From Mycobacterium montefiorense (GTDB lineage Bacteria; Actinomycetota; Actinomycetes; Mycobacteriales; Mycobacteriaceae): a DNA stretch of 64,000 nucleotides. Each line of letters starts with the position of its first letter. The first letter of the stretch is position 1. This document shows positions 46,765 through 55,545 of this stretch, in pieces. The stretch is from contig NZ_BFCH01000001.1 of the NCBI RefSeq assembly GCF_003112775.1, positions 124,001 through 188,000 of the forward strand, in the 5' to 3' direction. The position numbers were made by a program, and so were the translations under genes. The notes under the pieces were generated by a model. The model had not been told where the DNA came from, searched no databases, and saw nothing but the letters and a program-made list of their open reading frames with translations.

Positions 46765-49038
46765 GTGAACGGGAAGAGAGGTCAAGTGCGCAGGCTCGCC
46801 GGGCGGGCGCTGATCAGCGTGGCGACCACAGCGTTGGCCGTCGTGCTGCTGGCACCTACCGCCTCAGCTTCTCCGATCGGCGACGCCGAAGCCGCCATCA
46901 TGGCCGCGTGGGACAAGGCCGGCGGCCCCACCTCACCGCTAGGCCCCCGCAAGGGCGACGTCTATCCCGTGGCCGACGGCTTCGCGTGCGACTTCGACGG
47001 CGGCAAGTTCTTCTTCACCACGGCCACCGGTGCGAAATTCGTGTACGGGCCGATCCTGGAAAAGTACGACATGCTCGGCGGCCCGGCCGGTAGCGATCTG
47101 GGATTTCCGACCATCAACGAGGTTCCCGGACTCGCGGGCCCCGACAGCCGCGTGGCGACGTTCTCGGCCAGCGACAAGCCGGTGATTTTCTGGACGCCCG
47201 ATCATGGCGCGTTTGTCGTGCGCGGCGCGCTGAACGCCGCCTGGGACAAACTCGGTAGCTCGGGCGGCGTTCTCGGCGCCCCGGTCGGAGATGAGACCTA
47301 CGACGGCGAAGTGTCCTCGCAGAAGTTCGGCGCCGGCCAGATTTCCTGGAACCGCAAAACCAAGGAATTCAACACTGAGCCAGCGGGATTGGCCGACCAG
47401 CTGAAGGGCTTGCAGGTAGCCATCGATCCAGCCGCGGCCATCAACATGGCCTGGCGCGCGGCCGGCGGTGTGAACGGCCCGCTGGGCGCCAAGCAGGGCG
47501 GCCAGTATCCGATCGGCGGCGACGGAATCGCCCAGAACTTCGCCGGCGGCAAGGTGTTCTTCAGCCCGGCGAACGGCGCGAACGCCCTGGAAAGCGACAT
47601 TCTGGCGAAGTACGAGTCGGTGGGTGGCCCGGTCAGCAGCGACCTGGGCTTCCCGATCGCCAACGAGTCCGACGGCGGCGTCAGCCCCAACAGCCGGATC
47701 GCGACGTTCTCGGCAGCCGACAAGCCGGTGATTTTCTGGAGCTCTGACCACGGTGCCTTCGTCGTGCGCGGAGCGATGAAGGCGGCCTGGGACAAGCTGC
47801 GCGGTCCCACCGGCAAGCTGGGTGCCCCGGTCGGCGATCAGACCGTCGACGGCGACGTGATCTCGCAGAAGTTCACCGGCGGCAAGATCTCGTGGAACCG
47901 CGCGAAGAACACCTTCTCCACCGACCCGGCGAACCTGGCTCCGCTGTTGTCGGGCCTGCAGGTGTCGGGACAAAACCAGCCGAGTGGTTCGGCAATGCCG
48001 CAGCACACCAACAAGTGGTTCACCTGGAGCTGGTGGTACCTGTTCGCCCTGGTCCCGCTGCTGGTTCTGGTGCTGCTGGCGGTGTTCGTGGCGTTGCGGT
48101 GGCACCGGCATCGCGCCGAGCGCAATGCCGCGCCCTACAACCTCGATCGCGACGTCGACGTCGGTGGCTACGACGACTCGGGTGAGCCGCGCTGGGGGCC
48201 CGATTACGCCGATGCCACGACCGAGCACTTGTCCTATGGCGACGTGCACTCACCGGAGCACCACGACGACGACGCCCCGCGAGTCAGGTGGCCGCATTCA
48301 CCCGAAACGGTCGAACTGGACGAAGATGCCGCGGCCGGTTACGCCGACGAATCCGTATCCGAGGAAGAGTGGGATCAGTTAGGGGTCGACGACCAGGATC
48401 CCGACACGGTCGACACCGATTCCATCCACGTGGTGTCGGCGGACGATCTCACCGAGGCCGGCTATGGCGATGAGGTACTCCAAGCCGGCTACCTGGATGA
48501 TGTCGAAGTGTCGGAGCGCGCCGATCCGGACACTGAATACACCGATGCGAGCGTTCCGGAAGCCGCCTACCCTGACGCCGCCGAGGAAGACACCCCGTAT
48601 GCGGAGGCGGGCTATCCGGGTGCCGACGATGAGGAGGCGGCCTATCCCGATGTGGCCGTGCCGCATACGCCGCCGGATCTTGCCGCCGCAAGCGGCGCCA
48701 CGCCCGGTGCTGCCGCTGCGGGTGATGTCGCGGCCGGCCTCGCCGCCGCGGTAGGCGCTGCATCGCGTGGCGGACGGCACGCCGCCGCGGACGCTGACGG
48801 CGAGTCAGACTTCGAGTCGGCAGCCGCCCTCGGGGCACTAGGCCCGGCCGGACGTCCGACGATCCACCTGCCTCTGGATGACCCGTATCTGATTCCCGAC
48901 GGTTATCCGATCAAGGCGAGCACCCGCTTCGGCCTGTATTACACCCCGGATAGCGACCTCTATCACGACACGCTCGCCGAAGTGTTCTTGTCCAGCGAGG
49001 AAGCCGCGCTGGTCAACGGCTTCATCAAGGCCGACTAG
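46765..49038 (+). CDS. LGFP-repeat membrane protein (Rv2721c-like)
   Basis: A 757-residue envelope protein with a signal peptide (residues 8-30, ending TASAS) and an extracellular part of about 390 residues. That part is made of two similar halves of roughly 185 residues, each with LGFP-type repeats (SDLGFPTINE and LGAPVGDETYDG; SDLGFPIANE and LGAPVGDQTVDG). One membrane helix follows at about 421-445, then an acidic cytoplasmic region with repeated AGY-D units and a C-terminal 'sunset'-like domain (YPIKASTRFGLYYTPDS). LGFP repeats bind the mycolyl-arabinogalactan wall in related proteins. The start is uncertain: GTG at 46765, TTG at 46762 and GTG at 46786 are all possible. Confidence 0.87.
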   Translation: MNGKRGQVRRLAGRALISVATTALAVVLLAPTASASPIGDAEAAIMAAWDKAGGPTSPLGPRKGDVYPVADGFACDFDGGKFFFTTATGAKFVYGPILEKYDMLGGPAGSDLGFPTINEVPGLAGPDSRVATFSASDKPVIFWTPDHGAFVVRGALNAAWDKLGSSGGVLGAPVGDETYDGEVSSQKFGAGQISWNRKTKEFNTEPAGLADQLKGLQVAIDPAAAINMAWRAAGGVNGPLGAKQGGQYPIGGDGIAQNFAGGKVFFSPANGANALESDILAKYESVGGPVSSDLGFPIANESDGGVSPNSRIATFSAADKPVIFWSSDHGAFVVRGAMKAAWDKLRGPTGKLGAPVGDQTVDGDVISQKFTGGKISWNRAKNTFSTDPANLAPLLSGLQVSGQNQPSGSAMPQHTNKWFTWSWWYLFALVPLLVLVLLAVFVALRWHRHRAERNAAPYNLDRDVDVGGYDDSGEPRWGPDYADATTEHLSYGDVHSPEHHDDDAPRVRWPHSPETVELDEDAAAGYADESVSEEEWDQLGVDDQDPDTVDTDSIHVVSADDLTEAGYGDEVLQAGYLDDVEVSERADPDTEYTDASVPEAAYPDAAEEDTPYAEAGYPGADDEEAAYPDVAVPHTPPDLAAASGATPGAAAAGDVAAGLAAAVGAASRGGRHAAADADGESDFESAAALGALGPAGRPTIHLPLDDPYLIPDGYPIKASTRFGLYYTPDSDLYHDTLAEVFLSSEEAALVNGFIKAD

Positions 49039-49057
49039 ATAGCGAACTTTTGCGGCA

Positions 49058-49759
49058 CTAGACCTTGCGGATCACCGTGACGACCTTGCCGAGCACGGTC
49101 GCGTCATTGCCGGGGATGGGATCGAACGCCGGGTTGTGCGGCATCAGCCACACTTGACCCCCCGCGCGCTTGAACGTCTTGACGGTGGCCTCACCGTCGA
49201 TCATGGCGGCGACGATGTCGCCGTTGTCGGCGACATTCTGTTGCCGCACGACGACCCAGTCGCCGTCGCAGATCGCGGCTTCGATCATCGAGTCGCCGAC
49301 CACCTTGAGCAGAAAGAGGGTGCCCTCGCCGACCAATTCGCGGGGGAGCGGGAAGACATCCTCGACGGCTTCTTCGGCCAAGATCGGTCCACCGGCCGCG
49401 ATGCGCCCGAGCACGGGGACGAACGTCGGCTCTGGCAACGCGTCGGATCCGGCGACCTCGGTGGCCGGCGCCGCCGCAACGAGGTCATCGGCGCCGCGAA
49501 CATCGACGGCCCGGGGGCGGTTCGGGTCGCGGCGCAGGAATCCCTTGCGTTCCAGAGTGCGCAGTTGGTGAGCCACCGAGGACGTCGAAGTCAGCCCGAC
49601 GGCATCGCCGATCTCCCTGATGCTGGGCGGATATCCACGGGTGGTCACCGATTGACGGATGACGTTCAAGATAGTGCGTTGCCGCTGGGTAAGCGATGAA
49701 TCCACGGAATGCAACCGGCCTTCGGGGCCGGTGGCTGAGGTGTCGTTGCTGTCGCTCAT
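49058..49759 (-). CDS. lexA: SOS repressor LexA
   Basis: A 233-residue LexA. The winged helix-turn-helix ([27 protein letters not shown]) is followed by the self-cleavage bond Ala122-Gly123 and the catalytic dyad Ser157 (VVGDSM) and Lys194 (ATVKTF). RecA filaments stimulate cleavage and derepress the regulon. The ATG at 49759 gives the family length. A near-consensus SOS box lies 33 bp upstream, so the gene is self-regulated. It is divergent from chiZ, with 295 bp between them. Confidence 0.97.
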   Translation of the reverse strand: MSDSNDTSATGPEGRLHSVDSSLTQRQRTILNVIRQSVTTRGYPPSIREIGDAVGLTSTSSVAHQLRTLERKGFLRRDPNRPRAVDVRGADDLVAAAPATEVAGSDALPEPTFVPVLGRIAAGGPILAEEAVEDVFPLPRELVGEGTLFLLKVVGDSMIEAAICDGDWVVVRQQNVADNGDIVAAMIDGEATVKTFKRAGGQVWLMPHNPAFDPIPGNDATVLGKVVTVIRKV

Positions 49760-49791
49760 GGCACTGAATGTAACCCCCTGGAAGCCAGGAA

Positions 49792-49807
49792 TCAAACATG
49801 TGTTCGA
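49792..49807 (-). promoter_or_regulatory. LexA (SOS) box in the lexA leader
   Basis: On the minus strand TCGAACACATGTTTGA matches TCGAAC-N4-GTTYGA fully with T as the pyrimidine. It is the same sequence as the M. tuberculosis lexA box as I recall it, and sits just upstream of the lexA start. Confidence 0.85.
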
Positions 49808-49982
49808 CTCGCGTGTCGCCCCTTCGTGTCTCCTGAAACAGTGATCCGCGCAACTTTGCGAATCACAATGGTGTAACTCTCGAAAAGACCGGGTATTTGT
49901 GCGTGATGGCAGTGATAGCGACCGACGGAGGTTGTCGGTGGCGTGGTCTAGCGTTTTGCTCGTGCGACACGCTTCGCTCAAA

Positions 49983-50029
49983 TGTTCGTATTTCGAACAC
50001 ACGAGCGATAGTGTCGAACACACGAGCGA
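49983..50029 (+). promoter_or_regulatory. Tandem degenerate LexA-like sites upstream of chiZ
   Basis: An inverted repeat TGTTCG-TATTT-CGAACA spans 49983-49999, overlapping the first of two identical 16-bp units TCGAACACACGAGCGA (49993-50008 and 50014-50029). Each unit matches the SOS box at ten of twelve positions. Their starts are 21 bp apart, two turns of the helix, and the last ends 25 bp before the chiZ start. Confidence 0.6.
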
Positions 50030-50054
50030 GGATTAGTTGACTGGAGGAACGCAC

Positions 50055-50543
50055 ATGACGCTCATGCACACAGTCTCACCGCGGACCAACAACGTGCGGC
50101 GCCCGAGCGATGGGCTGGTTGCGCGGCCTCGCTACGACCAGGAACGCGCGCTGCGGTCGCGCCGGCCCGTGCAGTCGCGGCCGGCCGGCGCGCCAATGCG
50201 CTACCGCGGTACCGGGGTAGCGGTGTCGGCCGCGCCGCATCGCCGCCGTCCGGCCACACTGGGGACGACTCTGGGGCTGGCCCTGATGGCCGGGATCATC
50301 ACGCTCTGGCTGGGTCTGGTCGCGAATCTCGGTCAGATCGCCAACGGTGACTCCGCCGCCGCTCCCGTACCGGACAGGCTGTCCGTCGTGCAGGTCGAGC
50401 CGGGCGAGTCCCTTCAAGACGTCGCACACCGGGTAGCGCCCGAAGCGCCGGCGCGCCAGGTTGCCGACCGCATTCGCGAACTCAACAACCTGAACTCGCC
50501 GTCACTGGCCGCCGGCCAGACCCTGATCGCGCCGATCGGCTGA
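50055..50543 (+). CDS. chiZ: LysM cell-wall protein ChiZ (Rv2719c-like)
   Basis: A 162-residue protein with a long Arg-rich disordered cytoplasmic N-terminus (residues 1-75), one membrane helix at about 77-100 ([23 protein letters not shown]) and a C-terminal LysM domain ([20 protein letters not shown], then [12 protein letters not shown]). In M. tuberculosis Rv2719c (ChiZ) is DNA-damage-induced and interferes with cell division through FtsI and FtsQ. The ATG at 50055 has GGAGG ten bases upstream. Divergent from lexA. Confidence 0.9.
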   Translation: MTLMHTVSPRTNNVRRPSDGLVARPRYDQERALRSRRPVQSRPAGAPMRYRGTGVAVSAAPHRRRPATLGTTLGLALMAGIITLWLGLVANLGQIANGDSAAAPVPDRLSVVQVEPGESLQDVAHRVAPEAPARQVADRIRELNNLNSPSLAAGQTLIAPIG

Positions 50544-50700
50544 CGGCGCGGCGACGCCGTACGAAAACCGCTCTACGCCAACGCCGCTCAGTCCTCGCAC
50601 CGCTACCAGCACCCGTGTCGCGGCTACATTGGCTCGGCGGGGGAGCGCACGGGTACGCTCGGAGTGTTCTGCGAGATGCCGGCCCCGCGAAGGAGCGGTC

Positions 50701-51165
50701 ATGCATTGTCCGTTCTGCCGCCATCCCGATTCCCGGGTAATTGACTCGCGGGAAACCGATGAAGGCCAAGCCATTCGGCGCCGCCGATCGTGCCCGGAGT
50801 GCGGGCGACGGTTCACCACGGTAGAAACCGCGGTCCTGGCCGTGGTGAAGCGCAGCGGAGTCACCGAGCCGTTCAGTCGCGAAAAGGTCGTCAAAGGGGT
50901 GCGCCGCGCGTGCCAGGGCCGTCAGGTGGACGAGGACGCGCTGAACCTGCTGGCGCAGCAGGTGGAAGACACCGTCCGTGCCGCCGGCTCGCCCGAGATT
51001 CCCAGTCACGAGGTCGGCCTGGCGATCCTGGGGCCGTTGCGTGACCTGGACGAGGTGGCGTACCTGCGCTTCGCGTCGGTTTACCGGTCCTTCTCTTCGG
51101 CCGACGATTTCGAACGCGAGATCGAGGCGCTGCGCCAGCACCGCAAGGTATCGACACCCACCTGA
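50701..51165 (+). CDS. nrdR: Transcriptional repressor NrdR
   Basis: A 154-residue NrdR, the ATP/dATP-sensing repressor of ribonucleotide reductase genes. The N-terminal zinc ribbon has Cys3, Cys6, Cys31 and Cys34; an ATP-cone domain follows ([24 protein letters not shown]). The ATG at 50701 with AAGGAG eight bases upstream is clear. Position next to lexA/chiZ is conserved in mycobacteria. Confidence 0.97.
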   Translation: MHCPFCRHPDSRVIDSRETDEGQAIRRRRSCPECGRRFTTVETAVLAVVKRSGVTEPFSREKVVKGVRRACQGRQVDEDALNLLAQQVEDTVRAAGSPEIPSHEVGLAILGPLRDLDEVAYLRFASVYRSFSSADDFEREIEALRQHRKVSTPT

Positions 51166-51224
51166 TGGTCCGCCGCGTGACTCGGGCGCAACGGTACTGG
51201 TCGGCACCGGACTAGGCTGAATTC

Positions 51225-51710
51225 ATGCCTGGCGACCTGCATCCGGATCTCGAGGCGCTCGCGCCGCTGCTCGGCACCTGGGCTGGTCGCGGTGCGGGCG
51301 AATATCCGACGATCCAGCCCTTCGAGTATCTCGAAGAAGTTGTGTTTTCCCATGTGGGCAAACCGTTTCTGGCCTACGCGCAGAAGACCAAAGCGGTGGC
51401 CGACGGCAAACCGCTGCACGCCGAGACCGGCTATCTTCGGGTGCCCGAACCCGGCCACGTCGAGCTAGTTCTGGCTCACCCCAGCGGGGTCACCGAAATC
51501 GAGGTCGGCTCCTACCGGTCGACCGGCGATGTCATCGAAATCGAGCTGGCCACCACGTCGATCGGTTTGACGCCGACCGCCAAAGAGGTTTCCGCGCTTG
51601 GTCGTTCCATCCGCCTCGACGGCGACCAGCTTACGTACTCGGTACAAATGGGTGCGGTCGGGCAACCCATGCAGCATCATCTTGCCGCGGAGTTGCAGCG
51701 GAAGTCCTGA
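51225..51710 (+). CDS. Nitrobindin-like haem protein (Rv2717c-like)
   Basis: A 161-residue ten-stranded beta-barrel protein of the nitrobindin (formerly DUF1794) family. The GTWAGRGAGEYP signature (GxWxGxG) near residue 17 and a C-terminal histidine pair (MQHHLAAEL) that supplies the haem ligand are present. M. tuberculosis Rv2717c is a confirmed ferric nitrobindin that isomerises peroxynitrite. Convergent with the PhzF-like gene. Confidence 0.92.
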   Translation: MPGDLHPDLEALAPLLGTWAGRGAGEYPTIQPFEYLEEVVFSHVGKPFLAYAQKTKAVADGKPLHAETGYLRVPEPGHVELVLAHPSGVTEIEVGSYRSTGDVIEIELATTSIGLTPTAKEVSALGRSIRLDGDQLTYSVQMGAVGQPMQHHLAAELQRKS

Positions 51711-51742
51711 ATTCCCAGCAGCCTCGGCTGGCCGAGTATCCT

Positions 51743-52429
51743 TCAGTCCAGTTGTGTCACACCGTCGTTGACGACGCGGCCAGCCACCCGAACCCAGCCC
51801 TCGGGACTCCAGACAGTTTCCAGCATCGATCCTCTGCCCTGGGTGATGCTCAGGTCGCGGCTAAGATGGTCGGTAATCCGCATCGCTGCCGAGCCGGTCG
51901 CTTCGTCTTCGGGTACACCGAGATTTGCCGCGAACATCCGGGAACGCAGCGCCCCGGCGGGCTCATCGATCCAGGCCCACAGGTAGTGCGCGGTGTCGTC
52001 GGGAAAATCGTCTGGGTCGGCCGTGAGAAGCTGCTCGACGGAATCGAATTCGTGCACTGCGAACACGGGAGCCCAGTCCGAGCGGGCGCTGATGCCCACC
52101 AGATCACCCGCGTAGTGCACCTGCACAATGCCGGATGGTACCTGCAGCGTGTTGATCGGCGTACCGTTGGCGCGCAGCCACCACGACGCGCCCACTGACG
52201 GGTGCCCGGCGAACGGAATTTCGATGCGCGGAGTGTAAATGGTGACCTGCGCTGTGGTTGAGCCGCCGGCCGGAAGATCGACGAATACCGTTTCGCTGTA
52301 ACCTAATTGGGCTGCCAGCGCCTGGCGATCGGCGAGAGCGACCTGTTTGGCGTCGACCACGCCCAGTGGATTGCCGAATTTTCCGTCCCGGTCGGTGAAG
52401 ACACGCAACACCGTCACATCGATCCCCAT
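51743..52429 (-). CDS. PhzF-family isomerase (Rv2716-like)
   Basis: A 228-residue PhzF-like protein of the diaminopimelate-epimerase fold: the opening [22 protein letters not shown], the catalytic-Glu region [11 protein letters not shown], and [15 protein letters not shown]. The family includes phenazine-pathway isomerases, but mycobacteria make no phenazines and the substrate is unknown. It is followed on the same strand by an alpha/beta hydrolase and a PAC2 protein upstream, as in M. tuberculosis. Confidence 0.9.
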   Translation of the reverse strand: MGIDVTVLRVFTDRDGKFGNPLGVVDAKQVALADRQALAAQLGYSETVFVDLPAGGSTTAQVTIYTPRIEIPFAGHPSVGASWWLRANGTPINTLQVPSGIVQVHYAGDLVGISARSDWAPVFAVHEFDSVEQLLTADPDDFPDDTAHYLWAWIDEPAGALRSRMFAANLGVPEDEATGSAAMRITDHLSRDLSITQGRGSMLETVWSPEGWVRVAGRVVNDGVTQLD

Positions 52430-52467
52430 GGGCCGACTGTACGGGGCGGGTCAACGCCGATGGGTCG

Positions 52468-53499
52468 TCAGGTGGCGCTGCGCTCGTCGGAACCCATCGC
52501 GTTGAGCACCGCGACGCGCGTGTCGGCCGGGCCCGTGACGGTGCGTTCGCCGCTGCCGGTGCGCAGCAACTCACGAAGCGCGCCCTGATCGTGTTGGGCG
52601 GGGGCGGTGCTGTCGATGAAGCGCTGGACGACGTCGATGAAGCGTGCCGGGTCTTCGTGGAATGGAAAGTGGCCGGAGCCGGCAAAGATCTCCAGGCGCG
52701 AGCCGGGCATCGCGGCGTGGGCCATCCATGCGTGCCGGACGGGAACCACCGCATCCTTGGTGCCCCATACGATCTGCACCGGGATGGTCTCGGTCAAATA
52801 ACATCGATCCAGCATCGTGACGATCTGGCCGCGCCAGTCCACTACGGCCCGCAGCGTCCTGCTGAACGCCGACGAGGCCGTCGGTTCGGGTAGGTCGTCC
52901 AGAATCCGCAGCACGTTCGGCAGATCGCGGCCCAGGCCGGTCGATCCGATCGCCAGGCCCGCGAGCCGGCCCGCCAGCTGTACTGCCGGCAGCACCAGCG
53001 GCAGCCGCAGCAGCGCCAGCGCCTCGGTGCCCACCGGCAGCGAGGCCAACCGGAATACGACGTTGACGTCTTTGGTGACGCCGCCCGCGGAGACCAGGAT
53101 CAGCCGGTCGACCAGATGTGGGAACTGGTAAGCGAATTGCATCGCCACCCCACCGCCGAGCGAATGTCCGACGATGGTCACGCGCTCGATTTCGAGCACG
53201 GAGAGCAGGTCGCGCATCCCGTTGGCGTATGCGGCGACCGAGTAGTCGGCGCGCGGCTTGTCGGACTGCCCATGGCCGAGCAGATCGGGGGCGATCACTG
53301 TATACCGCTGAGCGAGCTTGGCCTGCACGGTATTCCACGTCGTGGAGTTGTCGCCGATGCCGTGAATCAACAGAATCGCCGGCCCGGAGCCGGCGATTCG
53401 GTAGGCCCGCTTGTACCCGTGGATGGTGCGGAACTCGAGCGAGGGGGTAGTTACTTCGCGCACCGGGCGAAGATTGCTCTTGCGCTTCCGCTCAGTCAT
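52468..53499 (-). CDS. Alpha/beta hydrolase (Rv2715-like)
   Basis: A 343-residue hydrolase with an oxyanion-hole HGIGDNSTTWN segment, the nucleophile elbow GHSLGGG, an acid residue in WGTKDAVVPV and a catalytic His in GSGHFPFHEDP. The roughly 25-residue basic N-terminal extension before the core is shared with Rv2715. An ester, lactone or epoxide substrate is possible; none is indicated. Confidence 0.9.
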   Translation of the reverse strand: MTERKRKSNLRPVREVTTPSLEFRTIHGYKRAYRIAGSGPAILLIHGIGDNSTTWNTVQAKLAQRYTVIAPDLLGHGQSDKPRADYSVAAYANGMRDLLSVLEIERVTIVGHSLGGGVAMQFAYQFPHLVDRLILVSAGGVTKDVNVVFRLASLPVGTEALALLRLPLVLPAVQLAGRLAGLAIGSTGLGRDLPNVLRILDDLPEPTASSAFSRTLRAVVDWRGQIVTMLDRCYLTETIPVQIVWGTKDAVVPVRHAWMAHAAMPGSRLEIFAGSGHFPFHEDPARFIDVVQRFIDSTAPAQHDQGALRELLRTGSGERTVTGPADTRVAVLNAMGSDERSAT

Positions 53500-53533
53500 C
53501 TCGCCACCCTTGTCGTCGCGCCGCTGAGGCGTT

Positions 53534-54508
53534 TTAAGCCGGGTCGTCGCCGTCGCGCTTCTTTTCCGCCTGCTGGGCTAGGAACCGCTCGAACTCGGCC
53601 CCAAGCTCGTCGCCGCTAGGCAGGTCTTCATCGCGTGTTAGTAATGACCTGTTTTCCTGAGCGTCGATGAACGCATCGTACTGGCGCTCGAGTGCAGCCA
53701 CCACTTGGGCTACTTCGGCACTGGCTTCCACCTGCTCGTCGATCTTGCCACGGATCTCTGCCGCAGCCTCGGTCAGCGCCGACAGCGGCAGGTCCAGCGA
53801 CCCGGTTTTGGCGACCTGCTCGAGCAGCGCCTGGGCGGCGGCGGGGTAGTCGGTCTGCGTCAGGTAGTGCGGCACGTGGACGGTGAAACCGACCACCTCA
53901 TGCCCGTGCTCACCCATCCGGTATTCCAGCAGGTTTGACGCACTGCCGGGGACCTGGATCTCCGCAATCCACGGCTGGAAGTCGCTGATCAGGTCGCGGT
54001 TGGTGGAGTGCGCCGTCAGCGTGATGGGCCGGGTGTGCGGAACAGCCATCGGAACGGTGCCCAGGCCGATGGTTTGGCGTACCCCCAGCCGCTCGGCCAG
54101 CAGACGGACCGCGGTGATGAATCTCTCCCACTTGAGATCCGGCTCCATGCCCGCCAACAACAGAAATGGGGTGCCGACGCTGTCGCGCAGCGCGTACAGG
54201 CTCAGCTCCGGGTCGTCATAGTTGGTGAAGTGATCGGTCTTGAAGGTCATCAGCGGCCGCCGCGAGCGGTAGTCCAGCAATTCGTCGATCGCGAACGACG
54301 CGACCAGCTCGGTGTCCAGAGCGGCCTTCAGGTGGGTCGCGGCCAGCCGAATCGCATGGCCGGCGTCCGAGAAACCCTCCAAAGCGTGCACCAACACCGG
54401 TCCGCGGCCGTCCGATGTCACCAACTGGGGCGCGGGGAACTCCAGCTCGTACATGCCGGGTTGCCCTGGCTGGTAATAGAGATCGTCGTCTTGGTGCTCG
54501 TCGGACAT
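53534..54508 (-). CDS. PAC2 family protein (Rv2714-like)
   Basis: A 324-residue PAC2 (proteasome-assembly-chaperone-like) protein, the same length as Rv2714, whose structure is known but role is not. Visible: PVLVHALEGFSDAGHAIRLA, the TFKTDHFTNY segment, and ITLTAHSTN. The last 60 residues are acidic and flexible. The ATG at 54508 has GGAGG ten bases upstream; an ATG 20 codons earlier is less likely. Confidence 0.9.
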   Translation of the reverse strand: MSDEHQDDDLYYQPGQPGMYELEFPAPQLVTSDGRGPVLVHALEGFSDAGHAIRLAATHLKAALDTELVASFAIDELLDYRSRRPLMTFKTDHFTNYDDPELSLYALRDSVGTPFLLLAGMEPDLKWERFITAVRLLAERLGVRQTIGLGTVPMAVPHTRPITLTAHSTNRDLISDFQPWIAEIQVPGSASNLLEYRMGEHGHEVVGFTVHVPHYLTQTDYPAAAQALLEQVAKTGSLDLPLSALTEAAAEIRGKIDEQVEASAEVAQVVAALERQYDAFIDAQENRSLLTRDEDLPSGDELGAEFERFLAQQAEKKRDGDDPA

Positions 54509-54591
54509 CGAGTTTTGCCTCCTCTCGGGGTCCTTCCAGGGTGCCCTAGCCAGTGTCCCCCGAATCAACGGGCATTAGAAATGGAAACAGC

Positions 54592-54708
54592 ATGACGCAA
54601 GAACGTAATCCAGAAGGAACAATTCCGGTGGCACCGGATCTGCCAGCAAATCTAGGTGTCGCAGCGCGATGCGTCGAATTCCGCTTCCGGCCCTGTGGTC
54701 GGGCATGA
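54592..54708 (+). CDS. Possible 38-residue leader ORF before the protease gene
   Basis: A short frame starting MTQERNPEGTIPVAPDLPAN ends nine bases before the protease start codon. The ribosome-binding site is weak (GGAAA). It could be a leader peptide or chance; the only support is its position and soluble-protein-like composition. Confidence 0.22.
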   Translation: MTQERNPEGTIPVAPDLPANLGVAARCVEFRFRPCGRA

Positions 54709-54717
54709 TGGGACCCG

Positions 54718-55542
54718 ATGCGCGTCCCGATGCTGCTGCTCTGCCCGATTGTCGGCCTCGCGACGTTGCTGGCGTCGTGCGACCGTCCGGTGCTGCATGT
54801 GTCGTTGCCCACTACTACGACACCGGCAACGAAGACGAGTGGGCCCGTCCAACATGTGAGCCAGCCCGAGCCAGGCGCGGTTGCGGGTCCGGTGGACCCG
54901 GACAGGCGGGTGGGAGCAATTTTTCTGGATGGCAGCACCCAGCACGTGTGCACGGGTTCGGTGCTGCATTCCACGGCCGGAAACCTGGTACTGACCGCCG
55001 CGCACTGCCTGGCCGGAGCTGCTCAGATCACCTTTGTGCCCGGTCTGTCCGGTGATGGTGTGCCACCCGATCTTTGGAAGGCGGACAGCGTCTACCTGGA
55101 TCCGCGGTGGGTGGCCAGCAAAGATCCGCACGCCGATTACGCGATCGCCCGGGTCAACAGCGAGCACGGCGGTTCCGTCGAGTCGAGTGAAGGCTTGGCG
55201 CTAACCCTCGGCACGGCTCCGCCTTCCAGCAGTCGTGTCTCCGTGGTGGGCTATCCGAGCGGTGTGGGTGGCTCGCCGATCGGCTGTCAGGGCAACACCG
55301 CTGTCACCGACGGCGGATTTCCCTCACTGGTATGCCAGGGACTGGTCGGCGGCACCAGCGGCGCGCCGTGGGTCAGCGGCACTACCGTCGTCGGGCTGAT
55401 CGGTGGATTCGAGCGCGGCGGATGCGCCGAGAACGTGTCCTACTCCGCGCCGTTCGATGAGCACACTGCCGCGCTGCTGGCCCGCGCCGAAGCCGGCGGG
55501 CCGGGCGATCCGGTGCCGGTCGACTTCGACGACACCTGCTAA
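54718..55542 (+). CDS. Lipoprotein trypsin-like serine protease
   Basis: A 274-residue exported protease. The signal sequence ends in a lipobox (LLASC, Cys21), so the protein is probably lipid-anchored outside the membrane. A Thr/Pro-rich linker follows, then a chymotrypsin-fold domain with His96 (LTAAHC), Asp140 (HADYAIA) and Ser214 (GGTSGAP), and cysteine pairs at 78/97 and 190/206. It sits between the PAC2 and sthA genes, which are adjacent in M. tuberculosis as I recall, so it is accessory. Substrate unknown. Confidence 0.87.
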   Translation: MRVPMLLLCPIVGLATLLASCDRPVLHVSLPTTTTPATKTSGPVQHVSQPEPGAVAGPVDPDRRVGAIFLDGSTQHVCTGSVLHSTAGNLVLTAAHCLAGAAQITFVPGLSGDGVPPDLWKADSVYLDPRWVASKDPHADYAIARVNSEHGGSVESSEGLALTLGTAPPSSSRVSVVGYPSGVGGSPIGCQGNTAVTDGGFPSLVCQGLVGGTSGAPWVSGTTVVGLIGGFERGGCAENVSYSAPFDEHTAALLARAEAGGPGDPVPVDFDDTC

Positions 55543-55545
55543 CCG

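Noticed and set aside
46373..46768. 131-codon plus-strand frame before the LGFP gene
   Set aside because: No ribosome-binding site or domain; Arg, Phe and Cys-rich random-looking composition overlapping the LGFP start.
51743..52429. Phenazine biosynthesis gene
   Set aside because: The PhzF fold is shared with many unrelated isomerases, and no other phenazine genes are nearby.
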